Part shown: positions 6,283 to 12,411 of the stretch, one piece after another
How the letters are laid out: each line of letters begins with the position of its first letter
Position numbering within the stretch: position 1 is the first letter of the stretch
NCBI GenBank assembly: GCA_964450835.1
Contig: CAYVEQ010000045.1
Coordinates: 1 to 12,411 of the forward strand
Source of the DNA: Caccocola sp964450835
GTDB lineage: Bacteria; Synergistota; Synergistia; Synergistales; Synergistaceae
Reading direction: 5' to 3'
DNA: 12,411 nucleotides
Notes under the pieces: model-generated
The model's input: only the letters and a program-made list of their open reading frames with translations
Told to the model about the DNA's origin: nothing
The model's database searches: none
Made by a program: the position numbers and the translations under genes

Positions 6283-6941
6283 CAGTCGCGGGATTCAGCT
6301 GCTGGGATATTTTTTTCGCGATTCTCGCGCTTTATTTCATAGTCCGCGGGCTGTTCCGCGGCTTTGTCGGCGAAGTCGTAGCCCTTGCCGGCTTTCTGGC
6401 CTCTTTTTATTTCTCGTTCCAGTATTCGGGTGCTTTAGGGCGTTTCATCGCGGAAACGACCGGGATCAACGGTTACGCGGCGCAGGCGGTAGCGGGCGTC
6501 GTTATCTGGCTGTCGATTTCCATGCTTGCCGCCGTCGCCCGCATGGTACTGAAAAGCGTCATAAGAGCGGTCAGCTTAGGCGGGATAGATAAACTCCTGG
6601 GCCTTTTCTCCGGCGCGATGAAGACGCTGCTCGCGGTCTTCGCCATCATGACCGCCGGGATACTGCTCGCCCCTGTCGCGAACCCGGCGTGGATGTCAGA
6701 CAGCGAAGTTCTGCGCTGTGCCGGCGGATACTGGCCCGGCTTCCGCGCGGCGCTTATCGGCCTCCGCATAGTCCCCTCCGACACATCTCTGCCCGACGGC
6801 ACACTTGACGAGATACTGCGCTCCTACCGCGAGGACGGTGAGCGGACGAATGAGGACGAATATTACTACGACGGCGGAGAAGACACGCTTCCCCCGCAAG
6901 AAGAACCCCTTCAGCAGGAGGGCGACGCCGCAGTTCTTTAA
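6279..6941 (+). CDS. cvpA: CvpA family inner-membrane protein
   Basis: CvpA proteins are small multi-spanning membrane proteins; the E. coli member is needed for colicin V production and for envelope stress tolerance. From GTG 6279 the product has 220 residues. Four hydrophobic segments are visible at about 8-25, 30-48, 70-95 and 105-130, with the typical first-helix pattern CWDIFFAILALYFIVRGLFRG followed at once by a Gly-rich second helix. An acidic, Pro/Gln/Glu-rich tail (about residues 180-220) should lie in the cytoplasm. GTG is chosen over an upstream in-frame GTG (6246) because AAGGAG at 6265-6270 is 8 nt away and the GTG overlaps the zapA stop as GTGA, a coupling arrangement. Neighbours match the Firmicutes zapA-cvpA-mutS2 cluster. 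Confidence 0.87.
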   Translation: MTVAGFSCWDIFFAILALYFIVRGLFRGFVGEVVALAGFLASFYFSFQYSGALGRFIAETTGINGYAAQAVAGVVIWLSISMLAAVARMVLKSVIRAVSLGGIDKLLGLFSGAMKTLLAVFAIMTAGILLAPVANPAWMSDSEVLRCAGGYWPGFRAALIGLRIVPSDTSLPDGTLDEILRSYREDGERTNEDEYYYDGGEDTLPPQEEPLQQEGDAAVL

Positions 6942-6980
6942 CCGCACGATGCGGAAATATTCCGTTCCCGGTCTGATGTC

Positions 6981-9335
6981 ATGCACATAGAAAAATCGGC
7001 GTACAAAAGCCTTGAAATCTCAAAAATAACCGCGCTTATCTCCCGCAGGTGCCGCAGCGAGACGGGCGCGCTTGTCGCCGAAAACACGGCCCCCGCCGCC
7101 GACATGGCGGAGCTTGACAGACGCCGCGGGCTTTTCCTTGACGTCGAAAAATACCGGGAGCGCAAGGGGGAGCTGCCGTGGGCGGACGGACTTGTTTCCG
7201 TGGCTTTCATGCTTGAGTTCGCCGAAGAGACGGGGCTTCTTTCCGGAGAGGAGCTTGTCAAAATACGCCTTATGCTTGCGCTCTCCGGGCGCGTGCGCGA
7301 AGCGCTGACAGAGGCCCGCGAAGAATATCCGGCTTTTTCCATTCTCTTGCGCGGTATGCGCGACTTCGCCGAAGAGAGCAAAATGCTCTCGGCGATAGAC
7401 GAAGAGGGGCGTCTTTACGACTGCGCCTCCGAAAAACTTTCCTCCGTGCGCGGCGAGATGCGCGCGCTCAAAGATACTCTGCGCCGCCGCGCTCACGCCC
7501 TGCTCGGCGACGCGGCGATTGCCTCCATGCTTCAGGAGAGGGTGCTGACCCTGCGCAACGGGCGGCACGCTTTCCTCGTGCGGCAGGACGCCATTGCGCA
7601 GTTCCCCGGAACCGCCATCGAACGTTCCGGCTCAGGGAACAGCGTTTACATGGAGCCGCGCGCGCTCATGAGCCTCAACGACGAATACAGCAGGCTCCGC
7701 GGCGAAGAAATGCTCGAAGAGACACGGATATTCCGCGAATTTACCGCGCGCCTCGTAAAACGCAAAAAAGGCATACTCGACACAGAAAACGTCCTTGGCA
7801 CGATAGATTTATTCTACGCGCTCTCAGAGATGACGCGGCTCTTCAAATGGAGAATGCCGGAGCTGTCGAAGCGCGCGGAGTTCTCTTTCGTCAACGCGCG
7901 CCATCCGCTCCTCGGCGGCAAAGCCGTGCCGATAGATATAAAATGCGGCGGCTCTTTCCGTATTCTGGTAATAACCGGGCCGAACACGGGCGGCAAGACC
8001 GTCGCTCTTAAAACGGCAGGAGTCTGCCTCTACCTCGGCTGGCTCGGCTACCCCGTGCCGGCGGGTGAAGGCTCCCTGCTCGGCGACGTCGGCGAGCTGT
8101 TCGCGGACATAGGCGACGAGCAGAGCATAGAGCAGAGCCTTTCCACATTCAGCGCCCACATCACACACATCACGGAAATACTTGAAAACGTGACGCCGCG
8201 TTCCGTCGTCATGATGGACGAACTCGGAGCGGGAACAGACCCTGAGGAGGGCGCGGCGCTCGGCATCGCGCTGCTTGACTGGCTGCGCGGGCACGGGGCG
8301 CTTGTGCTCGCCACGACGCACCACAATCCGATAAAGCGCTACGCTCTCGCGGCAGAGGGAGTCGAGACGGCGAGCGTGGAATTTGACAGCGCGACGCTCT
8401 CCCCGACATACAAGATTCTGACAGGCATTCCCGGCCGCAGCAACGCGCTGCTCATCGCGGGCAAACTCGGTATGAAAAGGGAGATTATCAGCCGCGCGGA
8501 AGAAGCTATAAGCGACCGCGAGGTTTCTATGGAAGACCTTATCGGCGAACTGCACGAAAAGCGCGCCGCTCTCGAACGCGAGTCGCGTGAAGTCGAGCGC
8601 TCGCGCCGGAAGCTGGCCGCCCTTGAAAAAGAATTAGAGACCAAAATAGCCGCCATCGAGGAAAAGCGCGACGACATGATCGCGAAAGCCGACAGAAAAG
8701 CTCTCTCCATAGTGCGCAACGCCGAAGACTCCGCGCGCGCGCTCATCAAAAACATGGAAAAGGCCGAAGCCGAGCCGCAGGCGCGCCGCGAACTCGAGAA
8801 AAAGCGCAGCCATTTCCAGAAAATCGAAAACTCCGCGCTGAAGCGCGAGGAAAAGAAAGAAAAAGAAAAATCCGTGGTGGCGACGGGAGAAACGCTGAAA
8901 GCCGGCGACACCGTTCAGATTATAGGCACGACGAGCGTCGCAGCGGTAATAGAGGCTACGGACAAGAAAGCCCGCGTTCGCGCGGGAGTCGCGGAAGTCG
9001 AAGTGCCGCTGACGAAGCTGAAGATTGTCACGCGCAAAGCCGCGCCGCAGCAGCCCGACGTGCGGATAAAAGTCAGCCGTCCGACGGACGTTCCGTCGTC
9101 GATAATGGTGCGCGGCATGACGATAGACGAAGCCATGCCGATAGTCGAGCAGTATCTCGACCAGGCTTACCGCGCCGGCTACGACACAGTAACCGTCATT
9201 CACGGGCGCGGACAGGGCATACTGCGCCGCGAAGTCCAAGACCTCTGCAAGCGTCTGCCCTATGTCATAGAGCATAACCTGGGCGGCCCCGGCGAGGGCG
9301 GCTACGGCGTCACAATAGTTAAGTTCAGGAGATAA
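6981..9335 (+). CDS. mutS2: MutS2 family ATPase with Smr domain
   Basis: MutS2 proteins are MutS-like ATPases that do not act in mismatch repair. Known roles are suppression of recombination and, in B. subtilis, rescue of collided ribosomes. The 784-residue length is standard. Domains seen: an N-terminal core with the clamp (about 1-300), the ATPase with Walker A GPNTGGKT (333-340), STFSAHITHI, Walker B MMDELGAGTDP (D413, E414) and ATTHHNPIKRYA, a long charged coiled coil (about 505-630), a KOW-like segment (about 637-680), and a C-terminal Smr domain with HGRGQG at 741-746 and GEGGYGVTIV near the end. The LDLRG motif expected at the start of Smr reads IMVRG (708-712), so its Asp is missing. 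The ATG lies 39 nt after cvpA without a strong Shine-Dalgarno. No terminator is evident after the stop. Confidence 0.96.
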   Translation: MHIEKSAYKSLEISKITALISRRCRSETGALVAENTAPAADMAELDRRRGLFLDVEKYRERKGELPWADGLVSVAFMLEFAEETGLLSGEELVKIRLMLALSGRVREALTEAREEYPAFSILLRGMRDFAEESKMLSAIDEEGRLYDCASEKLSSVRGEMRALKDTLRRRAHALLGDAAIASMLQERVLTLRNGRHAFLVRQDAIAQFPGTAIERSGSGNSVYMEPRALMSLNDEYSRLRGEEMLEETRIFREFTARLVKRKKGILDTENVLGTIDLFYALSEMTRLFKWRMPELSKRAEFSFVNARHPLLGGKAVPIDIKCGGSFRILVITGPNTGGKTVALKTAGVCLYLGWLGYPVPAGEGSLLGDVGELFADIGDEQSIEQSLSTFSAHITHITEILENVTPRSVVMMDELGAGTDPEEGAALGIALLDWLRGHGALVLATTHHNPIKRYALAAEGVETASVEFDSATLSPTYKILTGIPGRSNALLIAGKLGMKREIISRAEEAISDREVSMEDLIGELHEKRAALERESREVERSRRKLAALEKELETKIAAIEEKRDDMIAKADRKALSIVRNAEDSARALIKNMEKAEAEPQARRELEKKRSHFQKIENSALKREEKKEKEKSVVATGETLKAGDTVQIIGTTSVAAVIEATDKKARVRAGVAEVEVPLTKLKIVTRKAAPQQPDVRIKVSRPTDVPSSIMVRGMTIDEAMPIVEQYLDQAYRAGYDTVTVIHGRGQGILRREVQDLCKRLPYVIEHNLGGPGEGGYGVTIVKFRR

Positions 9336-9343
9336 AAAATTAA

Positions 9344-9672
9344 CCCCCGGCGAGCCGTGAGAATGTCTGCACATCTGGCGTGCTCGGCTATGATCTCTTT
9401 CCGGCATCGAAGATTGTAAATTCACCGATGAAGTTCCGCGCGATGCCATATTTGGACGAACTTCCGTCTGACAAAGATTTTATGATTTTCCGAATGCGTT
9501 GTATTATTATGTTGAAAATCTGAAAACGACGCAGAAAATAGCGGGCAGAATGAGAAAGCGTTTCAAAGGTATGAACATAGAGGGCTATTTTATCCGGGTG
9601 CTTCAGCTGTTCTTGCAGAATTTCATACTGAGGGAAACAAAGAAACGCGGACTGGATGTTGAAGTGGGGTAA
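9344..9672 (+). pseudogene. Frameshifted C-terminal remnant of an unrecognised gene
   Basis: Two overlapping reading frames give one coherent protein if a single base is added in the T run at 9478-9481. The first frame (from 9344, protein-like from about 9380) reads GVLGYDLFPASKIVNSP, then MKFRAMPYLDELPSDKDF. After the shift it continues YDFPNALYYYVENLKTTQKI, AGRMRKRFKGMN and so on to TAA 9670-9672. Both halves have natural composition and similar codon use, rich in aromatic and basic residues. There is no start codon with a ribosome site, and an in-frame TAA lies at 9341-9343, so the 5' end is lost as well. I do not recognise the family. It follows mutS2 directly and probably marks the edge of inserted or decaying accessory DNA. 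The minus-strand 134-codon frame over the same bases looks less protein-like. Confidence 0.45.
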
Positions 9673-9856
9673 AATAGCTGCGCAGGCCGGCTCGGCAGAA
9701 GTATGCGCCTGTTGCCTGTTGCGTGAAAGCTTATACATAAAAACACACGGCGCGGAGCGCCGTTCTTCGGAAAACTTTAGCCGAGGCCGCACTCCGCCTC
9801 AGGGTCGAAATAATAGAGATGATTCGTTTGTCTTGCAAACCGGAGGGAACAGATAA
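9673..9856. promoter_or_regulatory. Upstream region of the restriction-modification gene
   Basis: This stretch carries a possible -10 element TATACA (9732-9737) inside an AT-rich patch, with only weak -35 candidates. It also carries a perfect hairpin CGGCGC-GGA-GCGCCG (9748-9762) followed by a poor T-tract, and a GAGGC/GCCTC pair (9783-9787 with 9796-9800). A GTTTG-TCTTG-CAAAC inverted repeat (9826-9840) abuts the Shine-Dalgarno GGAGGG (9842-9847). The last could hide the ribosome site or serve as an operator. No coding potential is evident. Confidence 0.4.
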
Positions 9857-12411
9857 ATGATTACTGAATCAAAATTAAAGGATGTGTTGCGCTTGCTGGG
9901 TTTTACCGGGGAAGGGGATTTATATGAAAAACAGTTTTCCATAGGAACAGCCATGAGCGTGGATTTTTCTGCCAAAAAATTATATTATCCGGATGCTGTC
10001 AAGGGCCGTGAAAGAAATGACGGGTTTGATAAGCCGGAAAACTTTGTTGTGTTCGAATGTGTAAATCGCCTTCTTGAAAAAGGGTATCGCCCTGAGCATA
10101 TAGAACTTGAAAAAGAATGGCACCTCGGTCATGATGCAAAGAGTGGTCGTGCCGACGTCTGCGTAGTGGATGAAGAAGATGCCATGCTCTTCATTGTTGA
10201 ATGTAAGACATGGGGCAGAGAGTTTGACAAAGCGTTAAAAGATACGAAAAACGACGGCGGGCAGTTGTTTTCCTACTGGCAGCAGGAAGAATCCTGCCGC
10301 TGGCTTGTTCTGTACGCCTCCGACTTCGAGGACGGACATATTGAGTATCAGGCACCGACGGTTAACTGCTCGGATGATGCCAACATCATCCTTCTTGCAG
10401 AAAAAGATAAAACCATAAAGCTATATCGCGATGCGCATACCGCCGCCGAAAAATGCGAGGTATGGAAAGAAACATACACAAGTCAGATTTATGATGATTT
10501 AATTTTCTCTGAAGATTCCGTAGCCTATAAAATCGGTGTAAAGCCTCTGCTCAAGAAAAATCTGCGCGACTTCACACCGGAGGATAAAATAGTCAATAAA
10601 TTTGAGGAAATTCTGCGTCACAACAATGTCAGTGATAAAGAAAACGCCTTTAACCGTTTGATTGCTCTTTTTATTTGTAAATTGGTGGATGAAAGCACGA
10701 AGGGAGACGATAACGAGGTAGAGTTTCAATATAAGCAAGGAGCGGATACATACGAGACATTGCAGGATCGCCTTCAAAAACTTCACCGCGACGGCATGGA
10801 AAAATTCATGCGCGAGGAAATTTTCTACATTCCCGCCGACTACCCTGAATGGCTGTTTTCCACGTATACGGGCTCAAAAAGAAAAAAGGCCGTCGAAGAT
10901 TTGCAGAAAACGATTCGGATACTGAAGTTCTACTCCAACAACGACTTTGCCTTTAAGGATGTTCATAACGAGGAGCTGTTTTACCAAAACGGGAAGATTC
11001 TTGTTGAAATGATTCAGCTGTTTGAAAAATACCGGATAGTCTATCCGTCAAAGCATCAATTCCTTGGCGATATGTTCGAGCAGCTTTTACACAAAGGGTT
11101 CAAACAGAACGAAGGGCAGTTTTTTACGCCAATGCCCATAACCAGATTTATCTGGGACTCTCTCCCGGTAGAGCGGATTGTAAAAACCGACACGGGCACC
11201 GTATATCCGAAGATCGTTGACTATGCCTGCGGCGCAGGGCATTTTCTGACCGAGGGGATAGAGGCTATCAACCACTTCGCTCATTCGGACGGCAACAACG
11301 AATGGGCAAGGGATCATATTTACGGCATCGAGAAAGACTACCGGCTTGCCCGGGTGTCTAAAATCTCTCTGTTCATGAACGGAGCGGGAGAAGGAAATAT
11401 CATTTTCGGTGACGGGCTTGAAAACGCGCCCGACAAAGGAATTGAAAACGGGTCTTTCGATATACTTGTCGCGAATCCTCCGTATGCCGTAAAGGATTTT
11501 AAACAGCACCTGCAGCTCAAAAATAATGTTTTCACTCTTCTGGGGCGCATCGGCTTGAACGGCAGTGAAATTGAAACGCTGTTTGTGGAGCGTATCGGAC
11601 AGCTTTTGAAGCCGAAAGGGATTGCCGCCGTCATACTGCCGAGTTCGATTCTTTCCAATGACAGCGCCAGCTACAGCGGGGCACGCGAGCAGCTTCTGCG
11701 GAACTTCTATATTCGGGCCGTAGCCGCGTTCGGCTCAAATACCTTCGGAGCCACGGGTACGAATACGGTCGTTATGTTCCTCGAAAAATTTAATGAGCCT
11801 CCGAAGCGGTCTGACCTGTCCACGGACTCTGTGGACGCGATAATGAGCGGCGCCGAGCTCGCGGATTGGGAGGACGGGGAAATCCTTAAGGCTTATACGG
11901 AGCAAATCCATGTTGCCGAGGATAAATACAAAGAGTTTTTGAACAAGAAGTATTCTCTTGCGGAGCTCAGCGGCATCGAATATTTCAAGATGTATGCGGA
12001 CGCTTTCGCGGATTCCGCGGAGGTTAAAAATCTGCAAAAGACCAGAGCGTATAAAAATAAAAGCGCGGAGGATCAAGCCGCCGCGTATCTGGAAAAATTC
12101 TATGCGTATGTTCGTTCCGTCGAGAGTGAAAAATTGTTCTATTTCTCTTTGGTGTACCGGCAGACTACCGCAGTTATCACCGCTCCCGCTGATAATAAGG
12201 AGCAGAAAGAGTTTCTTGGTTATGAGTGGTCTAACCGCAAAGGCAACGAAGGAATACAAATTGTAAAGCCGGGCGGGAAAATGTATGACGATTCCGACCG
12301 CGAGGCGAAAAACACGCTTGCGGGCGCGATCAGGCAATCTTTTGCCGGAGCAATCCCATCGCTTAGTGAAGAACAGAAAAAGTATGCGTCTGTGATTAGC
12401 ACGAAAAATAT
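9857..12411 (+). CDS. Fused PD-(D/E)xK nuclease and N6-adenine DNA methyltransferase, 3' partial
   Basis: The frame is open from ATG 9857 to the window edge: 851 codons with no stop, so the C terminus is missing. The start has GGAGGG 9 nt upstream. Residues about 50-165 look like an HsdR_N nuclease fold: GRADV with D100, VECK with E115 and K117, and GGQ with Q136, giving D-x14-E-x-K plus the Gln typical of this family. A helical region follows. From about 395 comes an HsdM-type methyltransferase: FLGDMFEQLL, GQFFTP (420-425), motif I DYACGAGHF (455-463) and motif IV NPPY (540-543), the gamma-class N6-adenine catalytic signature. The part after about 660 is mostly helical and may lead into target recognition. 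One chain that cuts and methylates suggests a Type IIG/IIB or BcgA-like enzyme, and an HsdS-like gene or domain may follow. It is more AT-rich than the upstream genes, which suggests transfer. Confidence 0.88.
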   Translation, partial: MITESKLKDVLRLLGFTGEGDLYEKQFSIGTAMSVDFSAKKLYYPDAVKGRERNDGFDKPENFVVFECVNRLLEKGYRPEHIELEKEWHLGHDAKSGRADVCVVDEEDAMLFIVECKTWGREFDKALKDTKNDGGQLFSYWQQEESCRWLVLYASDFEDGHIEYQAPTVNCSDDANIILLAEKDKTIKLYRDAHTAAEKCEVWKETYTSQIYDDLIFSEDSVAYKIGVKPLLKKNLRDFTPEDKIVNKFEEILRHNNVSDKENAFNRLIALFICKLVDESTKGDDNEVEFQYKQGADTYETLQDRLQKLHRDGMEKFMREEIFYIPADYPEWLFSTYTGSKRKKAVEDLQKTIRILKFYSNNDFAFKDVHNEELFYQNGKILVEMIQLFEKYRIVYPSKHQFLGDMFEQLLHKGFKQNEGQFFTPMPITRFIWDSLPVERIVKTDTGTVYPKIVDYACGAGHFLTEGIEAINHFAHSDGNNEWARDHIYGIEKDYRLARVSKISLFMNGAGEGNIIFGDGLENAPDKGIENGSFDILVANPPYAVKDFKQHLQLKNNVFTLLGRIGLNGSEIETLFVERIGQLLKPKGIAAVILPSSILSNDSASYSGAREQLLRNFYIRAVAAFGSNTFGATGTNTVVMFLEKFNEPPKRSDLSTDSVDAIMSGAELADWEDGEILKAYTEQIHVAEDKYKEFLNKKYSLAELSGIEYFKMYADAFADSAEVKNLQKTRAYKNKSAEDQAAAYLEKFYAYVRSVESEKLFYFSLVYRQTTAVITAPADNKEQKEFLGYEWSNRKGNEGIQIVKPGGKMYDDSDREAKNTLAGAIRQSFAGAIPSLSEEQKKYASVISTKN

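Noticed and set aside
2046..9426. Near-identical 14-mers ATTGTAAATTTACC (2046-2059) and ATTGTAAATTCACC (9413-9426).
   Set aside because: The second copy lies inside the decayed coding frame and the match is short, so chance is likely; no flanking repeat structure or mobile element was seen.
9388..9792. 134-codon minus-strand open frame downstream of mutS2.
   Set aside because: No recognisable protein character or good ribosome site; the + strand joined frames over the same bases look more like a real protein.
1..12411. CRISPR arrays, tRNA genes, insertion sequences and integrase genes.
   Set aside because: No regularly spaced repeats, cloverleaf-like sequence, transposase motifs or terminal inverted repeats were seen on reading.

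Overview
The window is a compact bacterial chromosome segment. Upstream genes are GC-rich and all lie on the + strand in two conserved housekeeping blocks. They are followed by a visibly more AT-rich accessory gene that runs off the right edge. The order pheS-pheT-(small gene)-zapA-cvpA-mutS2 resembles the Bacillus subtilis pheS-pheT-rnhC-zapA-cvpA-polX-mutS2 neighbourhood, but rnhC and polX are absent and the base composition is high GC. A Synergistota-like or other Firmicutes-related anaerobe would fit. That taxonomic guess is inference and weak.

Block 1 (1-1508) is the classic translation operon infC-rpmI-rplT (IF3, L35, L20). A strong intrinsic terminator sits directly in front of the infC ribosome binding site, with a competing upstream pairing that could act as an antiterminator. 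infC has no usable ATG/GTG/TTG at the right place and appears to start at AUA. The operon closes with a textbook terminator after rplT.

The gap 1407-2096 holds that terminator, a second A/T-flanked hairpin, a good sigma70-type promoter overlapped by a perfect palindrome, and a structured leader with no recognisable T-box.

Block 2 (2097-9335) is a tightly packed run: pheS, pheT (PheRS alpha and beta), a small coiled-coil protein, a ZapA-like division protein, a CvpA-family membrane protein overlapping zapA by 4 nt, and mutS2. PheS has a clearly divergent motif 3 and amino-acid pocket loop. The MutS2 Smr domain lacks the Asp of its LDLR motif.

Block 3 (9336-12411) is accessory DNA. First comes a frameshifted, start-less remnant of an unrecognised gene (about 9344-9672). 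Then, behind possible regulatory hairpins, comes one long open frame (9857 to the window end, 851 codons and continuing). It fuses an HsdR_N-like PD-(D/E)xK nuclease to an HsdM-type N6-adenine DNA methyltransferase. This looks like a single-chain restriction-modification protein (Type IIB/IIG or BcgA-like, perhaps with a specificity region or separate HsdS beyond the edge). It is the only candidate defence system in the window.
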